DNA of 64,000 bases from Liquidambar formosana (Eukaryota > Streptophyta > Magnoliopsida > Saxifragales > Altingiaceae). The position numbers and the translations under genes are program-made. Under the pieces are notes generated by a model that was given only the letters and a program-made list of their open reading frames with translations, was not told the DNA's origin and did not search any database. How positions within the stretch are numbered: the stretch's first letter is position 1; every line of letters starts with the position of its first letter. The stretch covers positions 12,873,615 through 12,937,614 of the forward strand of contig CM077827.1 in assembly GCA_039720395.1 (NCBI GenBank), read 5' to 3'. Of the stretch, positions 22,253 to 34,479 are shown in pieces.

Positions 22253-23356
22253 TGTAAAGTCCATATTCTTAGATTGGCATATTCCATGGCAAAAGTGGTG
22301 TTTGTTTAGTGTCTTTTCTTGATTCAAGATGTTTAAAGCTTCTAAGATTGACTCGAGTGTAGACTTCAAGGCAATGCGACTCACACTCATTGTTAGGTCA
22401 GGTAAGTGTCTATAGAAGCTTGTTTTTAATCAATTCAATTCATTTCAAATCTTGATATGTGTTTTGAATAAAGAGAAAATGTTTTTGAAAATGATTTCAA
22501 AGCTTTTTAGCAATTTTCAGGTGCTAGGATCGATTGTAGGCATTGGAGGATCGATCCTAGGGTGTTTTGGAAAAACAGTTTAGCTACTGTTTTCTAGGAT
22601 CGATCCTAGGGTCTGGAGGATCAATTCTAGGGTTCTCTGAAAAGTTTTTTCGCTTCTGTTTTCTAGGATCGATCCTAGGGTCCTGGAGGATCAATCCTTG
22701 CTCGTAAAATCAGTTTTTAAAATATGTAAAAATTACCTATTTGTCCTTATTTCGTATCCCAGTCTCTTAGGGTGTCTTAGACTCTTTAAATAGGTTTTGT
22801 TTTGATAGAGAGAAGGAAGCAAGCCTCTCCCAATTAGGTTTTCAAAAGCTTATCTTCTTAAAACTTCTCTAGAGCTCTTTAACCTAGTTTTTCTTTGTCA
22901 TGCTCTAGAGACCTTCAAACCACACACTATTTCCACATCCTTGAATTTTTGTGAGTCCGTTGCAACGGTGATCGAGCTTGTGAGTTCGTGAAAGAAGGAA
23001 TCGCTGTGAAGAGGTTGGTTGCGACCAAAGCCGTGAAGACGGAGATCGATCGTATGTGGTCATGGGAGTGAAGACTTTTGCTTAAGTCCTTTTGGTCTGT
23101 AAGTGTGTCTTGTACTCATTGAGTTCATAGTGGATTTGCTTCAACTAGACTAGGTCCCGTGGTTTTTCCCATCTAGGGTTTTCCACGTAAAAATCTTGTG
23201 TGCACTCTTTTTCATGCTTTTATACTTGCTATGCGATTGGATTGATAGTGATAATCAGATTTTTGAATGTTCATAATTAAAATTGGGTAAGATTTAAAGT
23301 AATACCTATTCAACCCCCCTTCTAGGTATTATAGGGTTAATATAATTGGAATTTCA
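22253..23356 (+). mobile_element. SIRE 3' LTR, 1104 bp
   Basis: It starts TGTAAAGTCC after the PPT and ends GGAATTTCA, matching the inverted LTR at 59116-60224. A run of near-identical units with the core palindrome AGGATCGATCCT lies at about 22520-22700. The immediate right flank is GTATA; the matching left flank is lost with the 5' end. Confidence 0.88.
22520..22700. repeat. AGGATCGATCCT palindrome array in the SIRE LTR
   Basis: Motifs of the form TAGGATCGATCCTAGG, exact or with one or two changes, recur about six times, paired around (T)GGAGGATC and separated by TTTTCTA-type spacers. The minus-strand element has the same array at about 59776-59955. Repeated palindromes in the upstream part of an LTR are candidate regulatory sites. 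Confidence 0.75.
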
Positions 23357-23367
23357 GTATATATTAC

Positions 23368-24693
23368 TGTTGGACCTAAGGGTTCAATCCCATGTATTTT
23401 GATGATAACGAAGCAATAATGTTTTGCTTAGTCGTTAATGAAGTTGTAGTTTTGAGTAAAACAAGTTATATCATTTATACACTTCACAAATGGCAACAAT
23501 GCTGTTCATGGATTTCAAAAGAAGCAATTCAATCAAATGAATCATGGAATTCAAGAAGGCGTTCAAGTTCTTTTGAGATAGGTTGTGAGAACTTAGGGTT
23601 TTATGTAAGATTATTTCAAAATCCTTGCTCACTTAGGACATATGGGCTTTTCACATATTAACTTAATGGTAACAAACTAAATAAACTGAGTTTTTGTACC
23701 AAAATGGTTCCATAAGCCTTTTTGAGTTGAATCCCAAAGTGTTGGACGTATTTTTAACATATCTGCTTTTTATCACTGGGAAACTCAAACATCTGAGTGG
23801 ATACTTAGATGTCCGAAAGGCATATCAGACATCCAAGACAAGGTCTCAGACGTCTATCTATACCAGGGAGTCTGCCCTCACTTCACCTTGGACACTGTAA
23901 TTTTCAGACGTTCCCTTAGACGTCCGAAACAAGACTCAGACGACCTAACCTGTTGATTTTACTGATGAATCTTTTTACTGAAAATTGCTACTGTAATTTT
24001 CAGACGTCCAAGTTGCAACTCAGATGTCCGAAACCTTCGGATCTGACTTACAACGGCTAGTTTTCTAACAGTTGTTTGAAGCATTTATTGCCCACCAAAC
24101 CTCTTTTCCCGGCATTAATTGCTGCAGAACGGTCATTGTGGACCCTTGGACTATAAATGCATTACCCATACTCATTTATGAGTATTGATTGAGATAAAAA
24201 CAAACAAATCACATTCTATTACTCTCAAGCCTTAGAAATTCAAGTGAACATTCATTGCGAAATCAATCAACAGCTGAGTGAGGTTTCTATCACTGTGTTA
24301 TCTACTATTTGAAGAGAATTTCTTGAACTCAAATACCTCTACAAATCATCTTGTATTAAAGGATTGTGGAAATCCTTTGCTCAAAAGCTTTTGAAGAGGC
24401 TGTGTATAAGTGTTTGAGAAGAACACTTGCTGCTGTAAAGGTTTCTGTCTTCACCTTGGAAGAAGATTGTTTAGTGGATTTGAATCCTCAAGCGAGCTCT
24501 TGAGGCGAGGACGTAGGCGGGAAGCCGAACCTCGTTAAAATCATTTGCACTCTCTTTCCCTAAATCTCCTTATTAGTGCATACTTGTGTTATTTCTTGCT
24601 CTAGCAATAATCAGATTTTTATTGTGCATTTAGATTTAATTTGGCTATTAATCCTATTCACCCCCCTTTTAGGGTTATTTACTTGGGACAACA
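23368..24693 (+). mobile_element. Solo LTR, 1326 bp, with CAGACGTC repeats
   Basis: It runs from TGTTGGACCTAAGG to TTGGGACAACA, with flanks ATTAC and ATTAT (four of five bases equal, a decayed target duplication). It lies only 11 bp right of the SIRE LTR. No coding region is inside. Variants of TCAGACGTCCGAAA recur at about 23795-24040. It belongs to a different family from the other solo LTRs here. Confidence 0.75.
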
Positions 24694-25654
24694 ATTATGA
24701 CAGTTACAAGTTAGAGAGAGAGAGAGTAAAGAGGGTAAAACCCTTGTATTCACTTAATGAGTATAATACCTGTACAAGAGAAGCCTATATATAGGCATAC
24801 AGAAGAGAATAATACGGAATAGGGACAATCTACATTAACAGCATAATAGATTTTCATGAAACTAGTCCAATAGTCCATTAGATAACATCATTTTGAACTA
24901 CTTTGTACAATAATTTTTTTCCAAAATCTGTTGCTTAAGTGGACTTTTTGACCATTTATAGTTCTAGTTTCATTTTTACATAATGTTTCATGAAAATTAA
25001 AAAGGGAAAATTACATTCAGCCTCTTTGAGGTTTGTTGAAATGACATCGACCTCCCTTGAAATTTTAAAAATTACATTAAGTTTGCTTGAGGTTTACTGA
25101 AAATTATACAAACCTCCCTTTCGTTACTAATGCCATCACGAAACATGTAAGAAGTCCATTTACCACTAATTTTCCACCCAAAGCTTTTACAGCCACTCTA
25201 TGGATGCAACATGCCTCCAATGGATTGATTGGGGACATTTTTGTATTTACAAGGCGACTTAAGCTTATTTTAGTCTATTTATTCATTAACCCATTCAGTA
25301 AGGGCAAATGGGGGCATTTTCACCATGTAATGGTGAACTTACCATTACTTTAGGCTTTTTTTTAATGAATTAGCACCTTCAATAAGGGCAAAGGATGCAT
25401 TCATCTGGTGTATTTTTGCATAACATCAACAACTTCCGTTAGTTGATTTAATGTTCAGCTAGGAAAGGAGGCCTATATAATTTTTTTCAAACCTTAGGTA
25501 GGGTTGTAAGATAAGCCAAGTTGCTCAAACTTGACTCAAGTTCGACTTGATAAAAAGTTGAATCCAGTATTGAGCTCATTCGTGAGATAAATAAGCTGAG
25601 TCAAGTTCAAACATCATTTTAAGCTTATTAATTTATTGAATCAAGGTCGAGTAT
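24694..25654. other. Mixed repeat debris left of the copia element
   Basis: At 24694-24860 a GA microsatellite and GCCTATATATAGGC suggest a fragment of an LTR or promoter. At about 25005-25125 two related units, each with ATTACATT followed by GAGGTTT and a CCTCCC word, resemble terminal repeats of a degenerate DNA element whose other end may be the AGGAGGCCTATATAAT word near 25470. From 25500 the GAGCTC/AAGCTT-rich repeat seen at 559-720 begins. No gene is supported. Confidence 0.4.
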
Positions 25655-25659
25655 AGTAC

Positions 25660-26086
25660 TGTTATATTGAGTAGCCAAATAGCCCTCATGCAATCGTAAA
25701 TTTTTTTATTGAAACCTTGCAAAGAAGTGAATTTATTATATTAAATATTTATATTTATTTTGAAATAATGGCTGCATCTTTTCAACCACATTGGCTTTGT
25801 GGGGTTTGATGTGGTCAAACATGCAGTCCACTTTTCTAGAGATATGGTTGTGAGTGGGGGCAATGAGGTGGATAAGGGAGAGAGCACTAACGTTAAATTC
25901 CTAATCTTTAGGAACTAACATGAACGTTAGAATTTTGGGAACTTATAAATCCCATCTGAACTCTCTCTAAAAGATAAGAAATAGAAGCTTAACCACACTT
26001 GAAATCCCTTGTGGATAAAAAACCCATTGCAACCCAACCACTAATTATCTCTCTCTTTCTCCAATGTTATTCCAATTTTTGCTTCA
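25660..26086 (+). mobile_element. Copia 5' LTR
   Basis: TGTTATATTG...TTTTGCTTCA, 427 bp, preceded by AGTAC. It differs from the 3' LTR by substitutions such as AGTAGCC/AGTGGCC and GGGAAC/GGGAGC. Confidence 0.92.
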
Positions 26087-26087
26087 T

Positions 26088-26099
26088 TGGTATCAGAGC
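26088..26099 (+). other. Primer-binding site, initiator Met tRNA
   Basis: TGGTATCAGAGC, one base after the 5' LTR, is the complement of the 3' end of the initiator methionine tRNA and the usual priming site of plant copia elements. Confidence 0.92.
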
Positions 26100-26332
26100 C
26101 AAGTTCCATTGGAATTTTTTTTGTTCACTACTTGAAGGCTTTTTTGGTGATTGAAGAGAAGCTATTTTGAACTGTGGTGCGTCTTTTCAATGTGAAGGCA
26201 GAAGTGGCAAACTCACCATTGTTGGTACACATAAATTCATATTTTTTGGTTCCTCCACTCAGTCAGACCCCTAAACTAAAATTCTATTAGTTCTTATATT
26301 TCAGTTTTTTTTTTTTTTTAATTGCATCAATC

Positions 26333-27650
26333 ATGGCTAGTAGAGCAGTAAGTCAAGAATTAAGCAAAAATGAAAAATTAAGTGGAGCTAATTTTTCTGT
26401 CTGAAAACGTCGTATCTGTCGCATACTTTTCCAAGATAAAGTTGAGTATGTTATTGATATCGATATTCCAACTCCAGCACCTGAAAATGCTAACACTGCT
26501 GCTAGAAGAATGTATGAAAAATATTTAACTGATGATAAAATCGCTAGAGATATTTTGCTTACATTCATGGAACCTGACATTGAAATTTTATTTGAAGAAC
26601 ATGAACATGCTAAAACCATGTTTGATGCCATTACTGAAGCATATCATGCATCATCTGATACATACATTCAACTTTTAATTGATAGATTTAATGGAACCAA
26701 AATGAAAAAAAGTGACAATGTCATTCAACATGTCAACAAGTTGTCTGTTATTGCCAAGGAATTAGCTATTCTAAGTAATCCAATCCCTGATAGGATGCAA
26801 GTGTCTACCATTTTGCATAGCTTGCCTGATTCATGGGAATTTGTGGTTTTAGCTCTTAATTAGTCTGCAACCCCAGTAACTATAAAAAATTTACCAACTC
26901 TTTTAGGGATTGAAGTTGAAAGAAGAACTAAAAGGAACACATCGAAATCTCTCATATCCATTGCTTCTTCTAGTGATCCCCCTAAGTTTGAAACCCCTAA
27001 AAATGAAAAGAAAAATTTTTCTAAAAATTTCAAAGGGCAAAGGAATAAATTTCAAAAATGATTATAGGAATAAAAGGGGTAAGGGAAAATGTTTTAAATG
27101 TGGGAAGTTTGGTTGCTATCAAGCTGATTGTCGTGAAAATAAGAACAATAATAAATCTAATTTTGGAGGAACCAAAGATATAATTTGTGTGGTATCTGAA
27201 TCACTTTTAGCTGATGTTGGTTCTGGAGTTTGGTGGGTTGATTCTGCATCCTCACGCTATGTGGCAAAGACAAGAGACTATTTTGTTGACATAAAAGAGG
27301 TTAAAGCTGGTGGTCATCATGTGTACATGAGCAATAATACTTATTGCGATGTATTGAGCATTGGAACTGTGAAAATTATGATACCTAGAGAGAGAAACCT
27401 CTATCTGTTTGATGTACTTTTTACACCAACCATGAGGCGCAACCTAATTTTAGTCCCTTGCACGGATGAAAAGGGATTTGAGATTCGTTTTTGTTCTGGG
27501 AAGGTGTCAATTGGGAAACATGGTAGAATCCTTATGTGGGGAACTAAAACTAATGGCTTGTATCGCCTTAATGTTGATTCTTCTAATGATAAAAATGCAC
27601 TAGTTGGTTCTTTTGATTATTCTGATGTGTTTATTGATTCTTTTGATTAG
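26333..27650 (+). pseudogene. Copia gag and protease, degenerate
   Basis: The start ATG near 26333 leads into ELSKNEKLSGANFSV and then a TGA (26402). The gag core at 26510-26863 includes the typical DVIQHVNKLS-like and ILHSLPDSWEF stretches and ends in TAG. The zinc knuckle near 27092 reads CFKCGKFGCYQADC, where the expected His is Cys. The protease near 27228 reads WWVDSASSRYV; the active-site Asp-Ser remains, but the usual DSG and the downstream His are changed. The protein can no longer be made in one piece. Confidence 0.8.
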
Positions 27651-28100
27651 TATGATGCTTGTTTATTTGTGGATGATCCTTATATATGGCATTAGAGATT
27701 AGGACACATCAATAAAAATAAAAGGAACATTTATTGGCTATTCTGAAAATTCCATTGCATTTAAGGGGTAAATTGGATAGTAAAACTATTAAAGGAACAT
27801 TTATTGGCTATTTTGAAAATTCTAGAGGATACAAATTTGCTATTCATCATAGTAATGGAACTATTAGTGTAACTGAAAGTAGGGATGTCAAATTTTTGGA
27901 AGAAGAAATTGATACAAGAAATCCTAGTAAATTGGTAGAATTATTTGAAATTTCTAAAGAAAAAGAAGTTTTACATAATGAAAGTGATGGTACTCCTAAT
28001 GCTGAAATTTTATCTCAACCCAATGAAAATCCTCATGATACACTTAGTAAAATTCATAGAGAGTGAAATCCATCTATAAAATTAAAAGATCATTTTACAT
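27651..28100 (+). pseudogene. Integrase remnant with core deletion
   Basis: RLGHIN of the pre-integrase region (about 27690-27715) is followed within a few codons by the C-terminal integrase block GTFIGYFENSRGYKF (about 27790-27835). The Asp-Asp-Glu catalytic core expected between them is absent. The junction is marked by two near-identical copies of AAAGGAACATTTATTGGCTA, at about 27721 and 27790. Confidence 0.75.
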
Positions 28101-29705
28101 TCATAAATGAAGATGAAATTGAAGACCCAATAAATATTGAAGAAGCTTTGTCTTCTCCTAATTCAATAAAATGGAAGGAAGCAATTCAAGAAGAACTAGA
28201 TTCTATCATAAAAAATGATGTATGGGAATTAGTGGAATTGCCTAAAGATAGAAAAGCAATTGGGTGTTAATGGATATTAAAAAGAAAATTCAGATGTGAT
28301 GGTAATATTAAAAAATATAAGGCTAGACTAGTGGCAAAAGGATTCACTCAAAAACCCGGTTTAGACTATGAAGAAACATATTCTCCTGTTGCTAAATTTA
28401 CTTCCATTAGAATTTTAATGTCTATTGTTGCTGCTTTAGATCTCGAATTATATCAATTGGACATAAAAACCGCATTTTTAAATGGAGAACTAAAGGAAGA
28501 AATTTTTATGCAACAGCCGGATGGTTATAAAATTAAAGGTCATGAAAATAAAGTTTATAAGCTTAAAAAATCATTCTATGGTCTTAAACAAGCATCAAGA
28601 CAATGGTATTACACTTTTCATAATGCAATTAATAAATTTGGTTTTAGAGCTAATGATTATGATCATTGTGTATATCATTGGAATAGTGGGAGTAATTTTA
28701 TGATTTTATCTTTATATGTTGATGATATTTTGATTGCGGGCAATGATGTTGCATCTATATGTGAAATTAAAAATTTTCTAAAATCCCAATTTGAAATGAA
28801 AGATCTAGGTGAAGCATCTTTTGTGTTGGGAATCCAAATTATTAGAGATAGAAAATCAAGAACACTTCAATTTTCTCAAGAGCAATACCTTAACAAAATT
28901 TTGAAAACATTTTTTTATGGATGGTTCAAATTCAATAGATACTCCAATTCACAAACAAACAAAGTTATCTAAAAAGATGTGTCCAACAAGTGATGAAGAG
29001 AAAAGAAAAATAGAGAATAAACCTTATGCTCAAGCTGTAGGTAGCATTATGTATGCCATGTTGTGCACTAGGCCCGACCTTAGTTTTACTGTGAGCCTTA
29101 TAAGTAGAATTCAAAGCAATCCAGGTGAGACCCATTGGTCAGCTGTTAAAGGAATTTTGAGATATATTAGAGGAACCAAAGGTTATAAATTAACTTATAA
29201 TTCCAATGGCAAAGATTTAAAAGTTATTGGATATTCTGATGCAGATTTTTCTAGTGACACAAATGATGGAAAATGGACATCAGGATATATTTTTCTTTTG
29301 GCAGGAGGATCTATTTCCTAGTGTAGTAAAAAACAAACCTGTGTAGCTAAAAGCACAATGGAAGCTGAATACATTGCATGCAGTATGGCAGCATCAGAGG
29401 CCGTTTGGATAAAAGGTTTTCTTAAAAGTTTGAATTTGAAAGAAATGCTAGTTGAGCCTATAAAAATGATGTGTGATAACCAAGCTGCTATATGCACCAT
29501 GAAAAACGGTGAGCTTGGTACAAGAGGTAAACATATTGATCGTCAATATTGTTATATCTTTGATATGGTGAAGAAGAATGAAATTCTCATAGATTATGTC
29601 TTATCAAAGGAGATGATAGTGGATCCGTTAACAAAGGCAATTGCTTCTGAAAGTTTCAAAGGACATGTCGACTCCATGGGTGCTATTGGAGAAATGTTAA
29701 ATTGA
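28101..29705 (+). pseudogene. Copia reverse transcriptase and RNase H
   Basis: RT starts near 28155 (IKWKEAIQEELDSI), has a TAA near 28268, then is open from 28331 with KARLVAKGFTQKPGLDYEETYSPVAKF, FLNGELKEEIFMQQPDGY and the YVDD box at 28714-28725. A frameshift lies near 28905. RNase H continues with GYSDADFSSD near 29230, a TAG at about 29319-29321, STMEAEYIACS near 29355 and CDNQAAI near 29475, ending TGA at 29703-29705. The tail (29639 on) is the part also found at the left window edge. Confidence 0.88.
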
Positions 29706-29770
29706 GTGACAAAAATCCTCAATGGAATTGTATTTTGATGTACTCTTGGTCTAATTGGCCAAGTGCGAGA

Positions 29771-30196
29771 TGTTATATTGAGTGGCCAAATAGCCTTCAT
29801 GCAACGGTAATTTTTTTATTGAAACCTTGCAAAGAAGTGAATTTATTATATTAAATATTTATATTTATTTTGAAATAATGGCTGCATCTTTTCAACCACA
29901 TTGGCTTTGTGGGGTTTGATGTGGTTAAACATGTAGTCCACTTTTCTAGAGATATGGTTGTGAGTGGGGGCAATGAGGTGGATAAGGGAGAGAGCACTAA
30001 TGTTAAATTCCTAATCTTTAGGAACTAACATGAACGTTAGAATTTTGGGAGCTTATAAATCCCATCTGAACTCTCTCTAAAAGATAGGAAATAGAAGTTT
30101 AACCACACTTGAAATCCCTTGTGGATAAAAAACCCATTGCAACCCAACCACTAATTATCTCTCTCTTTCTCCAACGTTATTCTAGTTTTTGCTTCA
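29771..30196 (+). mobile_element. Copia 3' LTR (copy B)
   Basis: A 426-bp LTR followed by AGTAC. The purine-rich AAGTGCGAGA ends at 29770. Within the duplication it pairs with 133-558, to which it is almost identical. Confidence 0.92.
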
Positions 30197-30201
30197 AGTA
30201 C

Positions 30202-30373
30202 TACTCAGCTCAATAAGCTCTTAATACTTTAAATAATTATACTATGCGAGCTCAACTTAATAAAAAGTTTATTTGAGCTCACTCGTAAGCTAAACAAGGT
30301 GAGCGCAAGCTTTACTTTGAGCTCGTTAATTTAACAAGCCAAGCTTAGCCTGATTCATATGTACTTGTGTGTG

Positions 30374-30441
<68 letters not shown>

Positions 30442-30751
30442 GATATATATGCAAATATTTTGCAAAAATTCTGTTGGGTATATGAAAATTTAAACAAATG
30501 TGGGTTGTAAATTTGTCATTGGGGGGGGGGGGGTGGAATTCTAATTGGAGACCATGGGGCATAATTGGGTGATGACTATAGAGAATAGATATTCAATTAT
30601 TGAAATTTTAATATGTCAAAATTCTACATGGAGTTCAAATTTTGATGGATGGATTAAAACAAATTTAAGAATATGGTAACAAAGAAATTTGTAGAGTGAA
30701 AAGCGTGGAGTACAAATTTGTGGCCAGCTACCATTCAATTTCTAGCCGATT
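30202..30751. repeat. Gene-free stretch with CT/TA microsatellite and G-run (copy B)
   Basis: Counterpart of 559-1120. The (CT)n tract is longer and the (TA)n tract shorter than in copy A. A minus-strand frame translating the tract into Arg-Glu repeats is not a gene. Confidence 0.6.
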
Positions 30752-30875
30752 AAAAAAAAAAAAAGGGTAATACACAAAAACACTCACCAGGCTAAAATAC
30801 ACGACTCCACTCGGAATTAAACCCAGAATCTCTGGTTTCGCAGACCAGCCCATTAATCCGTTGGGTCAAGGAGTC
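30752..30875 (-). mobile_element. tRNA-derived SINE-like element (copy B)
   Basis: Minus strand GACTCCTTGACCCAACGG, B-box-like GGGTTTAATTCCGAG, and T-tail, as in copy A with a few substitutions. Confidence 0.5.
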
Positions 30876-30900
30876 AATTGGTTTCCCATATGTGAAGTCA

Positions 30901-32188
30901 TACATTATTTTTTTTAAAAAAAACAATATTTCTAACATCTTTTATGTGTTCATGATATTATTGCCATGCCAGCAAAGTCCATTTTAAAATTTCTTCATTA
31001 TAATCTCGCTTTCGATACTTTTGTAGAACAATACTTACCACTGGAGCCCTCAACAAAGCTTGAAAAGAGCAATGCGATTGAAAGTTGATGTGATTGAAAG
31101 GGGAATTGGAGTGCCAACAAAAAGAAGAAAATAAAGACTTAAGCTAAAGATGCATGTCACGGGAAAGTAAAAAAAGCTGCAATGGCCTTTTAGTTAATTA
31201 GCAACTTCTTGAGGAGAAAATTGTGGAAACAGAGAAAGGATTGGTGAGGGCGAGAGAGTTCACTCAGGGGTGGGGGTCTATGCAGAGGAGAGATCATTTA
31301 CTCCATGGAAGGTTTTATGTTGTGTTGAGATCGAGTTGAAAAACATTTTTGAACCTCGATCCATTCCCTTTTATAGGGATGGATAGCCTCTATCTGCTAG
31401 CTATTCCATTGTAAACATTAATTTCATCACACTTGCTAGCCATCCATGCTCCTTTTTCTCCTTCTAAGTCAATTAAGTTAATGTGTGAGATATATGGATG
31501 CTTTAGGGAAAACATCTTCATTGATAAACGATTCTTGAAGCTTCTCTCTCACAAATAACTAGAACACCGATAAGCATTGGACACAATTTTCAACCATACC
31601 AAATTGCAGATCCTCGGGCTTGTTTATCTAGGTGAAATTATGTCGATCTACTAATCTCTAGGAATAATAATTGGTTAGTTTTTCATCTCAATTTTAGTTT
31701 AATTATTGTTAAAAGCTTGAATGATTGAATAGTTTGGGCAGTCTAGATAACTAACCAACTTGTCTAAATTTATTTGTCGATGGATTAGCCAGAAAGATAG
31801 ATATTAAGTAGTAATTTAACCGCATATAAATAGGTTATTTAAACTATGAAAACAGGATGTGAGAAATAAAATGAAAATATATTTAAACATTCTGATCAAA
31901 GAGTCCAGGAGTGCTTTGCAATCTTGAACTCAATTGGAGATATATGCCATCCTATTTTCAAACGTAACTACATATTAAAAATTTATTACAAACTTTCAAT
32001 TGTTCTCTTTCCAGTTCAAATATGAAATTGTTCTCTCAAACTTCCTCTTTTCCAAGATAAATTTATGGAAGGGACACAACCTTCCAGGGATTCTATTGAC
32101 TTAATTTTTCTCAATTCATTAGAACAACCACCTTAATCAATATCCACAGCACCAGAGAGAACAACCACCTTACTCAATATTCAGTTTC
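30901..32188. other. Intergenic, no supported gene (copy B)
   Basis: Counterpart of 2936-4222. The 78-bp-period tandem duplication at the 3' end of the DUF3537 CDS lies at about 32107-32239. Confidence 0.5.
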
Positions 32189-34479
32189 TCAATTTGTTAG
32201 AACAACAACCTTACTCAATATCCACAGCACCAGAGAGAATTCAAATGCAAAGAGGGTGTGAAGTAATCCGCGATCAAGTGCAAATCCAAAGATTGTGATT
32301 CCACCATTGTTGTGCTGCAAATAGCTCACTGCATATATAGTCAAACAAATTCAGTTAAGCTTGCCAATATATGTTGTAAGATCAAGATGGCTAATGGTAC
32401 ATATTTTATATGGTCCACGCTGGTCAACAAGATAGGCCATTTCTCATTGTATTCCTAGCTATTACAGATGCAGAGATGAAAACATTACTGACCTAAAGCT
32501 TGTCTGGTTTGGAAGGAGGATGTGTCATGTGGGGATACTGTGATGAAAATATCCGACGCCTCAGAATCACTGTAGCCGCATCTGGACGCATGGCAGTGTC
32601 CCATCAGCTACTGGCATTATGTCTTTACATTGGTCCAATCCGGAATCATTAGAAGCACATGTCACAAGCATATGCCATCTAGTCGCAACGGAAACAATCC
32701 CTTGAGCTCTATGAGTGATTCTTGCTGCTCCCATTAATCCCAAGAAGAAGCCACTCAGCTGAACAGCTGAACAAACCTGCATGTCCAAAAAAATGCGTAT
32801 CATAGAACATCATGATTGTATCCTTTTATCTGCAATGAGACATAAATTTGATAAAACTTCATTGGCCAGTCCAATTCATTTCATGAAGTTTCTTCCATTC
32901 TAACCACCCATCGCTATCCACCTTAGTTATATATACTTGGGGTCGGTTAAGTGATTTCCCTTTTCATTGTATAGCTCTATCAAAGGTTATATTCTCTCTT
33001 TTGATTGTTAACAACTATACAATGGTTACAATCCAAGATTTTTTATAACAGATTTATGCCGTCCGTTTCTCATTTCTCATAGAATGGTAAAAAGGTGTGT
33101 ACTGATGCTTCTTTTGCTGACCCAAAAACCAAAAAAAAAAAACTTAAAAATTGTATATCTAGATCTCCAAGATAACCTATTTGGACACTATTAAATGAGA
33201 GAGAAATGGGCAGGATAAGATCCTCAGAAAATTTTTTGTACAAAAATGTTATCCCTCGATTTTGACCCCTATTTTAAAAGCTGTGTTTTGTTTTTTTGTT
33301 TTTGTTTTTTTTCTTGGGACAGAAAGGGGGGGTGTTTGATTGGTATATACTATGAAATAATGAATTCGAATACAAAGTATTAACGATGCAATAAACTCCC
33401 TTTATTTGTATGAATTCAATATTTATAGCTTGGAATTTACTTACCACGATTTCACCAGAATTAAAGAAACTCTTCTCCGATTTGGATGCCAAAACCAGCA
33501 GCAATGCTCCCAATTGACTAATTGTGATGGTAACCAAACACACAATGATAAAGAACCGATACCTATGGCTTGTCACTGACAATTGTTTTCTAATCCTCAC
33601 GTGTTCCTCGAAAATGACACCCGCATCCGACGCACATCCCTCTAACGTCTTTCGAAACCCTTCAAACCTCAGTATTTGAAGCTCACAAGTCAATCGGAAC
33701 AAAACACAGACTAGTAGGAACAAACCAGTCCGATAAAACCACGACGCCAACACCAATATGAACACAATAGAATTCAACGGAACCCCAGAGCTAATTTGAG
33801 GAATACACACAGTTACCGTCAAGAAGAATATGATTTTATGCGCGAGTTTGATGAAAAAGGATGGGAGAAGGATGCATGCTAGGTACCGAAAAGCCCTGTG
33901 CAGCTCGCGTGTGTAACTACGTTGGACGTACAACGAATCGTCTTGCAAACCATCAAGGAAGAGGAGCTGACGGAGACCGTACCTTCGGAAGAAGCAAGAC
34001 AGTGTGAAAAAGCCTATTGCAGCTAAGGCTGACTCGGGCAGTTGGACCAGCTTGTTGAGTGAGATTGGGTCGTCGGCTGATGCAGTTGCTGGGACCTGAA
34101 CCAGGATAGAGCTTGCGATGGGGACAATGATGGTGAGGAGTATAAAAGTAAGGTATGATATGGATTTCCCAAGACACGACGAGTGGTCAAGCGCACACCA
34201 TTTGAGGCTTATTCGAAAGTTGCGTAGCTCGTCATAGATAGATGATTTTGATATGGAATAAGATGGCCTTAGGAGTAAGGGAACGATATAGTTGGCATGG
34301 TTTGATTCATTGAGATCATCAGGAAATGATATAGGTCGATTAGAAAATTGAAGGTCGACGTTGGTTTCGCCTGAGTTTTTCATTGGTTCGATTTTAGGAG
34401 GAAAATTGGGTGAGAAAGATGGGTGGTAATTGTTATATGTTGGTAAGAAGCAATAAATGGGACAAGCAACCTGTGACAT
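32189..34479 (-). CDS. DUF3537 membrane protein, gustatory-receptor-like family (copy B)
   Basis: Exons 34479-33445, 32776-32493 and 32328-32189 have the same lengths (1035, 284, 140) as in copy A. Protein differences from copy A are few: Ala4Val, Arg188Ser and Val248Phe in exon 1 and Thr to Ser in the TYLQ motif of exon 3. One exon-2 difference (AGA/GGA on the minus strand) is silent in the DSEASDIF frame. Seven hydrophobic segments, splice sites and the TATA-like word are conserved. The same one-base excess in exon 2 is present, so the frameshift, if real, predates the duplication. A correction in both copies by splicing not foreseen here cannot be excluded. Confidence 0.78.

Larger units (their letters stand above)
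14210..23356 (+). mobile_element. 5'-truncated SIRE-type copia element with 3' ORF and 3' LTR
   Basis: Order on the plus strand is gag (coiled coil, zinc knuckles), protease, integrase, RT, RNase H, long spacer, extra ORF with plant-transposon domain, PPT AAAGGGGGAGAT (22241-22252), 3' LTR. This copia order plus a 3' ORF is the plan of the SIRE/Maximus lineage. The 5' LTR, PBS and start of gag are missing at the duplication edge. A reverse-strand solo LTR is nested between integrase and RT. Frameshifts and stops make it inactive. Confidence 0.88.
25660..30196 (+). mobile_element. Copia element with both LTRs, integrase core deleted
   Basis: It is bounded by AGTAC target duplications at 25655-25659 and 30197-30201. 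The two LTRs (427 and 426 bp) differ at roughly a dozen positions by eye, about 3 per cent. The order PBS, gag, protease, truncated integrase, RT and RNase H is visible. Stops and frameshifts occur throughout, and the integrase catalytic core is gone, so the copy is non-autonomous. Its 3' end (from 29639) is repeated at 1-558, dating the insertion before the segmental duplication. Confidence 0.93.

Noticed and set aside
22520..22700. Possible CRISPR-like repeat-spacer array
   Set aside because: Units are palindromic, irregular and inside an LTR of a plant retroelement; spacing and context do not fit CRISPR.
30326..30562. 78-codon minus-strand frame with Arg-Glu repeats
   Set aside because: Pure translation of the CT/TA microsatellite, which varies in length between the two copies.
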